Positions 9,390 to 17,775 of a stretch of 64,000 bases of DNA are shown in pieces. The stretch comes from Bradyrhizobium nanningense (GTDB lineage: Bacteria; Pseudomonadota; Alphaproteobacteria; Rhizobiales; Xanthobacteraceae). The notes beneath the pieces are model-generated. The model had not been told where the DNA came from and did no database searches. It was given only the letters and a program-made list of their open reading frames with translations. Position 1 is the stretch's first letter. The number at the start of each line of letters is the position of its first letter. The position numbers and the translations under genes were made by a program. The stretch lies in NCBI RefSeq assembly GCF_004114535.1, contig NZ_LBJC01000020.1:434001-498000 (forward strand), given 5' to 3'.

Positions 9390-9562
9390 TGCGGTCTTGA
9401 CGTCCTGGTGTCAGGCGCGAGCGCCTATAGCGATCATAACACCCGAATGGAACGGCTATTCCGGTGCTCGAAACAGCGTTAACGCGACGTATTAGGGCTG
9501 TACCGCAGGGGAGGGCTGGTGTACCTCCAGACTTCAGCAAGAGTTCGACGGGACGTTCAAAC

Positions 9563-10378
9563 ATGGCGCAGAATTCAGGTCTGATGCAGGGAAAGCGCGG
9601 GGTGATCCTCGGCCTTGCCAACAACCGCTCGATCGCCTGGGGCATCGCCAAGGCATGCCACGCCGCCGGCGCCGAGCTCGCCTTCACCTATCAGGGCGAT
9701 GCGCTGAAGAAGCGCGTCGAGCCGCTGGCCGCCGAGATCGGTGGTCTCGTCCTCGGCCATTGCGACGTCACCGATGCCGCGACCATCGATGCGGCGTTCG
9801 CGGTGCTGAAGGAGAAGTGGGGCAAGATCGACTTCCTGGTGCACGCGATCGCCTATGGCGAGCAACTCGACGGCCGCTACGTCGACACCACGCCGGAGAA
9901 TTTCTCCAAGTCGATGCTGATCTCTTGCTACTCGTTCACGGCCGTGGCGCAGCGCGCCGAGAAGCTGATGACGGATGGCGGCTCGCTGATTACGCTAAGC
10001 TATTACGGCGCCGAGAAGTGGATGCCGCATTACAACGTGATGGGCGTCGCGAAGGCGGCGCTGGAGGCCAGCGTGCGCTATCTCGCCGCCGATCTCGGCG
10101 AGAAGAACATCCGCGTCAACGCGATCTCGGCAGGTCCCATCAAGACGCTCGCCGCCTCCGGCATCGGCGACTTCCGCTATATTCTGAAGTGGAATGAATA
10201 CAACGCGCCGATGCGGCGCAACGTTTCGACCGAGGACGTCGGCGGCAGCGCGCTGTATCTGCTCTCTGACCTCTCGCGCGGCGTCACCGGCGAGGTGCAC
10301 CACGTCGATTCCGGCTATCACGTGCTGGGCATGAAGCGGCCCGATGCGCCGGACATTTCGTTCGGCGGCAAGGACTAG
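9563..10378 (+). CDS. fabI: Enoyl-[acyl-carrier-protein] reductase
   Basis: A 271-residue NADH-dependent reductase for the last step of each fatty-acid elongation cycle. FabI traits are visible: GVILGLANNRSIAWGIA (the extended, divergent nucleotide-binding motif), FLVHAIAYG, and LSYYGAEKWMPHYNVMGVAKAAL, which holds the catalytic Tyr and Lys. A longer in-frame start at 9464 would add 33 residues of non-family sequence, so the ATG at 9563 is preferred. It is followed 20 bp later by a phosphatase gene. Confidence 0.94.
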   Translation: MAQNSGLMQGKRGVILGLANNRSIAWGIAKACHAAGAELAFTYQGDALKKRVEPLAAEIGGLVLGHCDVTDAATIDAAFAVLKEKWGKIDFLVHAIAYGEQLDGRYVDTTPENFSKSMLISCYSFTAVAQRAEKLMTDGGSLITLSYYGAEKWMPHYNVMGVAKAALEASVRYLAADLGEKNIRVNAISAGPIKTLAASGIGDFRYILKWNEYNAPMRRNVSTEDVGGSALYLLSDLSRGVTGEVHHVDSGYHVLGMKRPDAPDISFGGKD

Positions 10379-10398
10379 CCGTTAGCTCTGGAACGCCC

Positions 10399-10992
10399 GT
10401 GCCCACCATCTACTTCCTTCGCCACGGCGAGACTGAGTGGAATGCACTCGGACGGCTCCAGGGCACCCAGGACGTTCCGTTGAATGCGCGCGGCCGCGGT
10501 CAGGCCGTGCACGCCGCCGGCGTATTGGCGGATCTCTTCAGGCGCGAGGGCAAGGACCGAGCGGCGCTGCCTTACGTGTCGAGCCCGCTCGGCCGCGCGC
10601 GGCAGACCATGGAACTCGCGCGCGGCAAGCTCGAATTGCCGCCTTCCGACTATTCGCTCGACGATCGCCTGCGCGAGATCGGCTACGGCTCCTGGGAGGG
10701 GTTGACGCTGGCCGAAAGCGAGGCGTCCGATCCGGACGTCTATGCGAGGCGCCTCGCCGACAAATGGACGGTCGCGCCCGCCGGCGGCGAGACCTACGCG
10801 GCGGTGCAGCTGCGCATGCTGGATTGGTACGAGTCACTGCTGGTCGACACTGTTGCGGTCGCCCATGGCGGGACCTGCCGGGCCCTGATGGTCGCCCTCG
10901 GCATCGAGACCCCCGCCAGCGCCGCAGAACTCTATATCCAGCAGGGCGCCGTCTACGTGTTCCGCGACGGCCGGCTGGAGAAATTTAGTTGA
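10399..10992 (+). CDS. Histidine phosphatase family protein
   Basis: A 197-residue member of the phosphoglycerate-mutase-like superfamily. The catalytic RHGETEWN lies at residues 8-15, the second Arg in SSPLGRARQTME, and the second catalytic His in VAVAHGGTCRAL. The start is GTG (GTGCCCACC). The real substrate cannot be named. Its closeness to fabI suggests co-transcription but no functional link is evident. Confidence 0.9.
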   Translation: MPTIYFLRHGETEWNALGRLQGTQDVPLNARGRGQAVHAAGVLADLFRREGKDRAALPYVSSPLGRARQTMELARGKLELPPSDYSLDDRLREIGYGSWEGLTLAESEASDPDVYARRLADKWTVAPAGGETYAAVQLRMLDWYESLLVDTVAVAHGGTCRALMVALGIETPASAAELYIQQGAVYVFRDGRLEKFS

Positions 10993-11010
10993 CGGCGGCG
11001 CCCGTCCTCG

Positions 11011-11102
11011 CCGTCATGCCCGGGCCTGTCCCGGGCATCCACGAGCTTTCTTGTTTTTGGCAGCAAAGAACGTGGATGGCCGGGACAAGCCCGGCCATGA
11101 CG
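11011..11102. repeat. Long inverted intergenic repeat
   Basis: Arms of about 32 bases (11012-11043 and 11071-11102) are inverted copies of CGTCATGCCCGGG...ATCCACG, with a 27-base spacer. From memory this type of CCCGGGC-rich element is common between Bradyrhizobium genes. It could fold into a hairpin ending the fabI/phosphatase transcript. Confidence 0.7.
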
Positions 11103-11176
11103 ACTGCGGTGGGCATTTGACCCTCATTTCAGGGCGCGTTACCACAAGTCAGCACTGACTTACGAGCTAGAGACGG

Positions 11177-12265
11177 ATGTCCTTCAACACCTTCGGCCAC
11201 ATGTTCCGCGTCACCACCTTCGGCGAAAGCCATGGGGTGGCCATCGGCTGCGTGGTCGACGGCTGTCCGCCCATGATCCCGCTCACCGAGGCCGACATCC
11301 AGGGTGACCTCGACCGCCGCCGGCCCGGCCAATCGCGCTTCACCACCCAGCGCCAGGAGCCGGACCAGGTCAAAATCCTCTCCGGCGTGATGGCGCATCC
11401 GGAGACTGGCGTGCAGGTGACGACGGGGACGCCGATCGGGCTCCTGATCGAGAACACCGACCAGCGCTCGAAGGACTATTCCGAGATCAAGGACAAGTTT
11501 CGCCCCGGCCACGCCGACTTCACCTATGAGGCCAAATACGGTCTGCGCGATTATCGCGGCGGCGGCCGTTCCTCCGCGCGCGAGACCGCGACGCGCGTTG
11601 CCGCCGGCGCCATCGCGCGCAAGGTGCTGCCCGACGTCAGGGTGCGCGGCGCTCTGGTGCAGATCGGCCCGCACAAGATCGACCGCGCGAAGTGGGACTG
11701 GGACGAGATCGCAAGGAATCCGTTCTTCTGTCCGGACAAGGACAAGGCCGCGTTCTTCGAGACCTATCTCGACGGCATCCGCAAGAGCGGCTCATCGATC
11801 GGCGCGGTGATCGAAATCGTCGCCGAAGGCGTGCCCGCCGGACTTGGCGCGCCGATCTACGCCAAGCTCGATTCCGATCTGGCGGGTGCGATGATGACCA
11901 TCAACGCAGTGAAAGGCGTCGAGATCGGCGCCGGTTTTGGCGCGGCAGAGTTGACTGGGGAGGAAAACGCGGACGAGATGCGCACTGGGAACGATGGCAC
12001 GCGCTTCCTGTCCAACCATGCCGGCGGCGTGCTGGGCGGAATCTCCACGGGGCAGCCGGTGGTGGTGCGTTTCGCGGTGAAGCCGACGTCCTCGATCCTG
12101 CAGCCCCGCCGGACTGTCGATCGCAAGGGCGCAGACACCGAAATCTTCACGAAAGGCCGCCACGACCCCTGCGTCGGCATCCGCGCCGTCCCGGTCGGCG
12201 AAGCCATGATGGCCTGCGTGCTGGCCGACCACTTTCTGCGCGACCGCGGGCAAGTGGGGCGCTAG
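11177..12265 (+). CDS. aroC: Chorismate synthase
   Basis: A 362-residue enzyme converting 5-enolpyruvylshikimate 3-phosphate to chorismate, the last shikimate-pathway step, using reduced FMN. Signatures include [14 protein letters not shown] at the N-terminus, [46 protein letters not shown] and [16 protein letters not shown]. Length is typical. It is transcribed alone and is convergent with the TetR gene 40 bp away. Confidence 0.97.
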   Translation: MSFNTFGHMFRVTTFGESHGVAIGCVVDGCPPMIPLTEADIQGDLDRRRPGQSRFTTQRQEPDQVKILSGVMAHPETGVQVTTGTPIGLLIENTDQRSKDYSEIKDKFRPGHADFTYEAKYGLRDYRGGGRSSARETATRVAAGAIARKVLPDVRVRGALVQIGPHKIDRAKWDWDEIARNPFFCPDKDKAAFFETYLDGIRKSGSSIGAVIEIVAEGVPAGLGAPIYAKLDSDLAGAMMTINAVKGVEIGAGFGAAELTGEENADEMRTGNDGTRFLSNHAGGVLGGISTGQPVVVRFAVKPTSSILQPRRTVDRKGADTEIFTKGRHDPCVGIRAVPVGEAMMACVLADHFLRDRGQVGR

Positions 12266-12305
12266 GAGGACGCTGAACCAGGGCGCTTCGCCAAGCGCCA
12301 GCAGC

Positions 12306-12959
12306 TTACTTGCGGCGCGCCTCCCCAGCATCGATCCGCGCCTGGTTCAGCAGCGCCTGCGCCGCCCACGCCGCGGCAGCGAGCGCCTCATCGACGCTCG
12401 CGCCGCCGATGTCCCGGATCGCCAGTGCGGCCTCGCTGCCCATCACCATCGACAGTGCGTGCGCCAGGCGCTTGCGCGCCGAAGGTGACAGCTCCCCTTT
12501 CAGCGACTCGACGATCGGTCCGATGTATTTCATGCGGCGACCGGGCCGCGGCGGCCGCGCGCTTGGATCGTTGTCGATCCAGACGGCCATGAACGAGCGT
12601 TCCATCACGTGCAGGCCGATTTCGTCATTCAGCATGAGCTTCATCATGTCGCGCGCGGCGCGTGAGATGCCGCCGGCAGGATCGTCGCCAGGGCGCCAGA
12701 AGTGCTCCAAAGGCAGCAGCCCGCGTTCCGTTGCCGTCTCACTGATCAGCGCTTCGACTGACGAGAAGTAGCGATAAGCGGTGGCGCGCGACACCAGCGC
12801 GCGCTCGGCCACCTCGGCCAATGTCGGGTTGTAACCCTCGTCACGAAACGCCATCGCGGCGCTGATCAGAGCCTGGCGCGTGCGGCGCTTCTGGTTTGCG
12901 CGGCCATCGCTCTCGACCTGATCTCCATCCGCGCGCCGGCTTGACTTTCGATTTGGCAT
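12306..12959 (-). CDS. TetR-family transcriptional regulator
   Basis: A 217-residue repressor-type protein. The start at 12959 gives MPNRKSSRR, a basic tail, then the helix-turn-helix QALISAAMAFRDEGYNPTLAEVAERALVSRATAYRYF. The rest is an all-helical ligand domain. The frame is open upstream to 13121 but that crosses the divergent promoter. It is divergent from the SnoaL-like gene at 13030, and the 70-bp gap is full of palindromes, so control of that pair is likely. Confidence 0.88.
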   Translation of the reverse strand: MPNRKSSRRADGDQVESDGRANQKRRTRQALISAAMAFRDEGYNPTLAEVAERALVSRATAYRYFSSVEALISETATERGLLPLEHFWRPGDDPAGGISRAARDMMKLMLNDEIGLHVMERSFMAVWIDNDPSARPPRPGRRMKYIGPIVESLKGELSPSARKRLAHALSMVMGSEAALAIRDIGGASVDEALAAAAWAAQALLNQARIDAGEARRK

Positions 12960-12960
12960 A

Positions 12961-13012
12961 TGTGAGACACTCGTCTTATTAAGAGGCGTTAGTCTCATTA
13001 TAGACACTAATC
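12961..13012. promoter_or_regulatory. Candidate TetR operator region
   Basis: TGAGAC (12963-12968) faces GTCTCA (12992-12997) around CTTATTAAG (12975-12983). GTCT (12992-12995) also faces AGAC (13002-13005). These dyads fill the gap between the TetR gene and the divergent SnoaL-like gene, the usual place for an autoregulatory operator. The exact bound sequence is inferred. Confidence 0.45.
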
Positions 13013-13029
13013 CAATAAAAGGGAAATGG

Positions 13030-13464
13030 ATGAACGACGAATTGAAGAAGACCTTTGATCGCATGATCGACCGCCACTTTCGCTTCGAGGCCGAAGATGA
13101 CGTCGATGGCGTCCTGAGCACGATGGTCGATGACGTCGAGCACGATGTCGTCGGCTATCCGACCGGCCCGGTGCACGGTAAGACTGCCGCTCGCGGCTTC
13201 TACGATACTTTGTTCGCTGACCTCTCGGGCGAGAAGGTCACGACGCTGCGGCGCTACTACGGAGCGGATTTCGTGGTCGACGAGAGCCTGTGGGCCGGGA
13301 CCGCACCCGGCGCGCCGTTCGGAATTCCCGGTCATGGACGCAAGTTGAGTTTCCGACTGCTGCATGTGTTCGAAATGGCACCGGACGGCCAGATCAAGCG
13401 CGAAAACGTTTGGCTCGATTTCGCGTCGATCCTGCAACAGCTCAATGCGCCGCTGGCCTCCTGA
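13030..13464 (+). CDS. SnoaL/NTF2-like domain protein
   Basis: A 144-residue single-domain protein. The pattern FRFEAEDDVDGVLSTMVDDVEHDVVG, then PVHGKTAARGFYDTLFADL, and the C-terminal KRENVWLDFASILQQL match the cone-shaped SnoaL-like fold used by small isomerases, cyclases and ligand-binding proteins. No specific activity can be claimed. It is followed 22 bp later by a small membrane protein gene, and both are probably controlled by the divergent TetR regulator. Confidence 0.78.
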   Translation: MNDELKKTFDRMIDRHFRFEAEDDVDGVLSTMVDDVEHDVVGYPTGPVHGKTAARGFYDTLFADLSGEKVTTLRRYYGADFVVDESLWAGTAPGAPFGIPGHGRKLSFRLLHVFEMAPDGQIKRENVWLDFASILQQLNAPLAS

Positions 13465-13486
13465 GGATCATCGAGGAGAAAGTGCC

Positions 13487-13912
13487 ATGAACGACAACCC
13501 GCGCGCTCGCGCCTGGCTCCGGCTGGCGACCTTGTACTTTGCCGTCGGGGTGATCCTCGGGGTGGTGATGGGCGCGTCAGGCGACCATTCGCTGTTCCCG
13601 CTGCACGCCCATATCAACCTGCTTGGCTGGGTCTCGATGGCGCTGTTCGGGCTGATCGGCATCGTCTGTCCGTCCGTCAGCGTAGGGCGGATCGCCACCG
13701 CGCAGTTCTGGATGCACAACGTCGGCCTGCCGGTGATGCTGGGTGCGCTGGCGTTCAAGCTCAAGGGCACCGAGGCCGCCGAGCCCGTGGTCGGCGTCGC
13801 GTCCATCATCGTGGGCCTCAGCGTATTGCTGTTCGCCTGGCTGGTGTTTACGCGCATCGGCTCGCAGAGCCGGCCAGCGCAGTCTGCCAGCCAGCGAAGC
13901 GCCGTGACCTAG
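13487..13912 (+). CDS. Small four-helix membrane protein, cytochrome-oxidase-subunit-I-like
   Basis: A 141-residue integral membrane protein with about four hydrophobic helices (residues 12-34, 43-62, 75-95, 104-125). HAHINLLGWVSMALFG resembles the HxHxNLLGW element of small haem-copper-oxidase-subunit-I-like proteins, but no full metal site is present. The start follows GAGGAG. It is probably co-transcribed with the SnoaL-like gene. Function unknown. Confidence 0.72.
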   Translation: MNDNPRARAWLRLATLYFAVGVILGVVMGASGDHSLFPLHAHINLLGWVSMALFGLIGIVCPSVSVGRIATAQFWMHNVGLPVMLGALAFKLKGTEAAEPVVGVASIIVGLSVLLFAWLVFTRIGSQSRPAQSASQRSAVT

Positions 13913-13916
13913 TCCA

Positions 13917-13949
13917 TCGACGTCCCGGCCGAAACGACCGGGACGTCGA
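13917..13949 (+). terminator. Hairpin directly after the membrane protein gene
   Basis: A perfect 12-bp stem (TCGACGTCCCGG / CCGGGACGTCGA) with a 9-base loop begins 5 bases after the stop at 13912. There is no clear T-run, so it may end the transcript weakly or protect the 3' end. Confidence 0.55.
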
Positions 13950-14046
13950 TCAGGATTGCCGAGATTGACATATCAGAGTTGCCTTCGAAACCCACCAGCC
14001 CACCGCGCAGCTTGACGATCCCGCAACTTCGTCCGCAAATGCTGGC

Positions 14047-15237
14047 ATGGAAAGCTCCGAGCTCCAGCGCATCACCAACTGGCTGATCGACGGCGCGAGA
14101 TCGTCGGGAACCCCGGCCGAGATGATCGCGGACGTTTGCGAGCATCTGGTCGAAGCCGGCCTGCCGCTATGGCGGTTCGGCATCTTCATCCGCACGCTGC
14201 ATCCGGAAATCTTGGGCCGGAACTTCATCTGGCGGCAGGGCGAGGAGGTCGAAATCGGCACCGTCGATTTCGACATTCTGGACACGCCTGAATTCGCCGC
14301 AAGCCCGCTCCGCATCGTGTTCGAGCAGGGGATCGAGGTCCGCGGACGGATGGACGATCCCGACAGCAAGCGCTTTCCGTTCCTCGATGACATGCGGGCT
14401 GAAGGCGTCACCGACTATGTCGCGATGCCGATGCCGTATCTCGACGGCTCGATCCACGCGACGAGTTGGGTCACGCGCCGTCCCGGCGGCTTCAGCGACG
14501 ACGACATCGCGGCGATCCGGACCATCGTGACGCCGCTGGCGCGCGTCAGCGAGATCATCAGCCTGCGCCGCACCGCCGAGATGCTGCTCGACACCTATGT
14601 CGGCAATCGCGCCGGCGCGCGCATCCTCGGCGGTCAGATCCGCCGTGGCCACAACGACACCATGCAGGCTGCGATCTGGCTGTCGGACCTGCGCGGCTAC
14701 ACCGCGCTGTCGGACCGCCTGCCGGCCGAGACCGTCGTCCAGATCCTCAATCACTATTTCGACTGCCAGGTCACCGCGATCCGGGGCCATGGCGGCGAGG
14801 TGCTGAAGTTCATGGGCGACGGCCTGCTCGCCGTGTTCCCGATCGACGAATATGTCGGCGATGCCGCCCACGTCTGTTCGCGCGTGCTGGAGGCCGCGCG
14901 TGAATCCCGCGCCAGCGTCGAGGCGCTGGCTTTTCCAGTCGGCGAGGCCATCGAGCGCTTCCGCTTCGGCGTCGCGCTGCACGTCGGCAACATCCTTTAC
15001 GGCAATATCGGCGGCGGCAACCGCCTCGACTTCACCTGCATCGGCCCCGCCGTCAACCTTGCCGCAAGGCTCGAGAAGATCACGGGGCGCCTGGGACGGA
15101 CCGTCGTCGCCTCGGAAGGTTTTGCCAATGTCTGCCGCCACGACTGGCACGAACTCGGCGAATTTCCGATCGCGGGCTTTTCCAAGGCGCAGCGCGTATA
15201 CGGCTTGGTGGAGGAAACGCCGGTCGTGATGGCCTAG
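14047..15237 (+). CDS. Class III adenylate/guanylate cyclase
   Basis: A 396-residue signalling enzyme. The N-terminal half (about 1-190) is a GAF-like sensor region without clear ligand residues. The catalytic domain starts at about 215 with AIWLSDLRGYTALSDRL (first metal-binding Asp), then HGGEVLKFMGDGLLAVFP (second Asp in GDG) and GNILYGNIGGGNRLDFTCIGPAVNLAARLE (transition-state Asn/Arg region). This is the layout of rhizobial cyclases, which make cAMP from ATP. It stands alone; the input signal is unknown. Confidence 0.92.
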   Translation: MESSELQRITNWLIDGARSSGTPAEMIADVCEHLVEAGLPLWRFGIFIRTLHPEILGRNFIWRQGEEVEIGTVDFDILDTPEFAASPLRIVFEQGIEVRGRMDDPDSKRFPFLDDMRAEGVTDYVAMPMPYLDGSIHATSWVTRRPGGFSDDDIAAIRTIVTPLARVSEIISLRRTAEMLLDTYVGNRAGARILGGQIRRGHNDTMQAAIWLSDLRGYTALSDRLPAETVVQILNHYFDCQVTAIRGHGGEVLKFMGDGLLAVFPIDEYVGDAAHVCSRVLEAARESRASVEALAFPVGEAIERFRFGVALHVGNILYGNIGGGNRLDFTCIGPAVNLAARLEKITGRLGRTVVASEGFANVCRHDWHELGEFPIAGFSKAQRVYGLVEETPVVMA

Positions 15238-15265
15238 CGGTCGGCGCCGTTAGCTGTCGGCGGCG

Positions 15266-16027
15266 TCAGCTGTCGCGAACATAGGACTGCTTCAGCCCGA
15301 GCGTGAGGACGCTCAAGGTGATCCACAGCCGCAGCATGGCGAAGCTGAAGATGAAGACGAAATAGATCAGGTTCTTGGTGAACTGCGTCGCCGATGAGGT
15401 CTGCCAGAAATTCCAGATCGCAGTCCGCACCGCTTCCTGTCCATGGGCGAGCGCGATGTTGACGACGCCGAGGATGATGACGGCGGCGCCGAGCCACAGC
15501 CCGCGCCGTGCGAATTCGCCGATCGCGGCGAACAGGGCGACCCTGCCGTTATCGCGTTCGGCGCGAACGATCATGAGCAGCACGATGGCAGCGATCCATG
15601 CGCTCCAGAATCGCCCGGGATGGGTGAACTGGTCGAACGCCATGCCGTCGAGGCCCGCCAAGAGATGATACGAAGTCTCGTAGCCGGCCGCTGCGGCGCC
15701 GAGCGCCGCCGCGATCATCACGAGCATGATCCGCCACAGGATCGAGAAGGAAAGCTTGAACTGCTCGCCCAATGTCAGCGTACCGAGCGAGGATTGGCCA
15801 CCCGCCGCCTCGATCGATTGTTGTGCCGTCGCAAAGAAGGCCAGCAGCACCGCAATGTCCGCAACGATGATCGCGGGCAGCGCCGTCGCGCCGCCGCCGA
15901 ACGCGATCACGCGCATCGCAGCCGCCAGGATCAGCCAGGGTAGGGCGTGCAGGAGCCTGAACGGACCGAACGAGGTTTCGGGGCGGGCCGGCTTGAGCGC
16001 GAGCTGTTTGCGTAGTGCGACCGTCAT
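15266..16027 (-). CDS. Multi-spanning membrane protein, unknown function
   Basis: A 253-residue protein with about six hydrophobic segments (for example LPWLILAAAMRVIAF, LPAIIVADIAVLLAFFA, ILWRIMLVMIAAALGAAAAG, FWSAWIAAIVLLMIV, GLWLGAAVIILGVVNIALAH and FVFIFSFAMLRLWITL). The N-terminus is cytosolic-like and basic. No transporter or enzyme motif was recognised. It lies downstream of clpS on the same strand with a 77-bp gap. Confidence 0.75.
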   Translation of the reverse strand: MTVALRKQLALKPARPETSFGPFRLLHALPWLILAAAMRVIAFGGGATALPAIIVADIAVLLAFFATAQQSIEAAGGQSSLGTLTLGEQFKLSFSILWRIMLVMIAAALGAAAAGYETSYHLLAGLDGMAFDQFTHPGRFWSAWIAAIVLLMIVRAERDNGRVALFAAIGEFARRGLWLGAAVIILGVVNIALAHGQEAVRTAIWNFWQTSSATQFTKNLIYFVFIFSFAMLRLWITLSVLTLGLKQSYVRDS

Positions 16028-16104
16028 TGCATCGTGGTGACACAGGAGATTAAACCTGCGGTAGTGCGGATCGCTAAAATTGTCCCGAAGCGGGCAGGCG
16101 GCGC

Positions 16105-16410
16105 CTATTCCTCCGGCTCGGTCGTGAACAGCAATGGGTAGCCCTTGGCGCGGCCGGCGTCGGTGGCGCGCGTCGCCTTGGTCTCGGCGACGTCCTTGGT
16201 GAACACCGCGACAACGCAGGCACCCAGCTTGTGCGCGGTGATCATGACCTTATAGGCCTGATCCTCCGTCATGCGGAATTCGGCCTTGAGCACCATCGTG
16301 ACGAATTCGCGCGGCGTGTAGTCGTCGTTGATCAGGATGACCTTGTGCAGCTTCGGCCGCTCGACCTTGGTCTTGGTCCTGGTTTTCGGCTTGGTGACGG
16401 TGTCGTTCAT
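16105..16410 (-). CDS. clpS: ATP-dependent Clp protease adaptor ClpS
   Basis: A 101-residue adaptor that delivers N-degron substrates to ClpAP. After a Lys/Thr-rich N-terminal tail come the conserved KVILINDDYTPREFVTMVLKAEF, AYKVMITAHKLGACVVAVFTKDVAETKA and the C-terminal GYPLLFTTEPE. The ATG at 16410 follows AGGAGGCGG, and the longer frame (from 16476) is rejected because it precedes this site. It sits 43 bp downstream of the DUF190 gene, so read-through from the fluoride operon is possible. Confidence 0.95.
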   Translation of the reverse strand: MNDTVTKPKTRTKTKVERPKLHKVILINDDYTPREFVTMVLKAEFRMTEDQAYKVMITAHKLGACVVAVFTKDVAETKATRATDAGRAKGYPLLFTTEPEE

Positions 16411-16453
16411 TCCGCCTCCTGGAATCGGCGGGCTCGGTTCCCAGCCGCGGCGA

Positions 16454-16795
16454 TCAGCTCGCGGCCTTCGCACCATATTGCAGGACCTGGACCTTCTCCA
16501 AGGTGATCAGCCCGCTCGACATCATGCCGTCCAGGATGGGCAGGAATGCGTTGATGTTGTCTTCGCTGTCGACGATCTCGATCAGCAGCGGCAGGTCTTC
16601 CGAAAGCCGCAGGATCTTCGAGGTGTGCAGCCGGCTCGATTTACCGAACCCCATCGGCCCGCGCAGCACGGTGGCGCCCGCAAGGTGCCGCTCGCGCGCC
16701 GTCATCACGATGGCTTCATAGAGGGGCTTGCCGTCGAAGTGATCGCTCTCGCCGATGAAGATCCGGAGCAAAACGGCCTGATTGGGAATTTGCAT
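16454..16795 (-). CDS. DUF190-family protein in the fluoride operon
   Basis: A 113-residue DUF190 protein (LLRIFIGESDHFDGKPLYEAIV, AGATVLRGPMGFG, LPLLIEIVDSEDNI). DUF190 genes are often found beside crcB; the fold is thought to resemble PII signal proteins, so a regulatory role for the channel is possible but unproven. Its ATG lies 2 bp after the upstream crcB stop, which implies translational coupling. Confidence 0.9.
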   Translation of the reverse strand: MQIPNQAVLLRIFIGESDHFDGKPLYEAIVMTARERHLAGATVLRGPMGFGKSSRLHTSKILRLSEDLPLLIEIVDSEDNINAFLPILDGMMSSGLITLEKVQVLQYGAKAAS

Positions 16796-16797
16796 GC

Positions 16798-17223
16798 TCA
16801 GCTCCTTGTCAAGCGGTTGTAGCGGCTCGCCATCATATGGCCGATCCAGACCGACACCAGCCAGCAGATCACGGATGCGACGATGTAGGCGAGCGCCGTG
16901 TATTTCATGCCGCCGTGGAACAAGCGGAAGGTCTCCAGGCTAAAGGTCGAAAAGGTGGTGTAGCCGCCGCAGAACCCGGTCATGACGAACTGCCGGTGCT
17001 CGGGCCGCGCCAGCATGCGGCCGTCGGGGCCGGTCAGCGTCGCGTAGAAACCGATGATCAGCGATCCCATCGCGTTGATGAACAGCGTCGCGACGGGAAA
17101 GCCCGGTCCGGTATCGAGCGCAAGCCCGACCAGATAACGCGTCAAGCCGCCGACGACGCTGCCCGCGGCAACCCAGGCATAGAGCATCGCAGTGCGCCAG
17201 CGCTCGGCGGAAGGGAAGTTCAT
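16798..17223 (-). CDS. crcB: Fluoride channel CrcB/Fluc, second copy of the pair
   Basis: A 141-residue small membrane protein with four helices. Fluc features are present: GSVVGGLTRYLVGLAL near the N-terminus, FINAMGSLIIGFYATL, and the signature FCGGYTTFSTFSLETFRL, which lines the fluoride pathway. These proteins are dual-topology dimers that expel F-. A second crcB lies just upstream, as in species whose Fluc works as a heterodimer. A start at ATG 17223 is chosen, with a later one at MLYAW possible. Confidence 0.93.
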   Translation of the reverse strand: MNFPSAERWRTAMLYAWVAAGSVVGGLTRYLVGLALDTGPGFPVATLFINAMGSLIIGFYATLTGPDGRMLARPEHRQFVMTGFCGGYTTFSTFSLETFRLFHGGMKYTALAYIVASVICWLVSVWIGHMMASRYNRLTRS

Positions 17224-17239
17224 CAGCCGCGGCCTGTTC

Positions 17240-17328
17240 TCCCTCTCCCCGCGCGCGGGGAGAGGGTCGGGGTGAGGGGGGCTCTCCGCGAGGGAGGTGA
17301 GAGTCGGACGCGCGGAGAGCCCCCCTGG
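17240..17328. repeat. Intergenic repeat between the two crcB genes
   Basis: CCCTCTCCCCGCGCGCGGGGAGAGGG forms a near-perfect palindrome at about 17243-17268. It is followed by GGGGTGAGGGGGGCTCTCCGCG and its inverted answer CGCGGAGAGCCCCCC ending near 17325. From memory such CCCTCTCC-type elements are frequent in Bradyrhizobium intergenic DNA. Here the repeat sits inside a probable operon. Confidence 0.65.
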
Positions 17329-17369
17329 TGAAGGCGCCGCACTGCCGATACGTCTCCAAATTCCATCCG

Positions 17370-17759
17370 CTAGCCTCCCAGACGATCCGCAAGGAGGAAG
17401 CCGCAACTGACGGCGGCAAGGCACAGCCCGACCGAGAACACGATATTGCCGAGCGCATGCGTCGGCTCGCCGCTCCGCGCGAGCGTCAGCGTTTGCAGGC
17501 TGAACGAGGACACCGTGGTGTAGCAGCCGAGAAAGCCGGTCACCGCGAACAGCCACGGCGTGGGCGCGGCGAAGGCCGAGCCGGGATGGGTCGCCAGCGC
17601 GCCAAAGATGCCGATCACGAAGGCGCCGGTGACGTTGATGGTCATGGTGCCCCACGGGAACGTTTCGCCCAGCCGCCGCGCGATCACACCGGAGACGAAA
17701 TAGCGCGCGCAGCCGCCCAGGGCGCTGCCGATCATGATCGCGATTGCCCCGCTCAGCAC
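17370..17759 (-). CDS. crcB: Fluoride channel CrcB/Fluc, first copy of the pair
   Basis: A 129-residue CrcB with IGSALGGCARYFVSGVIARR, WGTMTINVTGAFVIGIFGAL and the signature FLGCYTTVSSFSLQTLTL. It is clearly diverged from the neighbouring copy, which fits a heterodimeric channel. The GTG at 17759 is chosen: it follows a GGGGGGG-rich site and lies 16 bp after the MFS stop. No ATG occurs earlier without crossing the MFS gene. Confidence 0.9.
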   Translation of the reverse strand: MLSGAIAIMIGSALGGCARYFVSGVIARRLGETFPWGTMTINVTGAFVIGIFGALATHPGSAFAAPTPWLFAVTGFLGCYTTVSSFSLQTLTLARSGEPTHALGNIVFSVGLCLAAVSCGFLLADRLGG

Positions 17760-17775
17760 GACGAACGCCCCCCCG

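Noticed and set aside
9449..9480. GGAAC...GTT as a general-stress (EcfG-type) promoter before fabI
   Set aside because: The spacing between the two boxes is about 22-24 bases instead of the usual 16-17.
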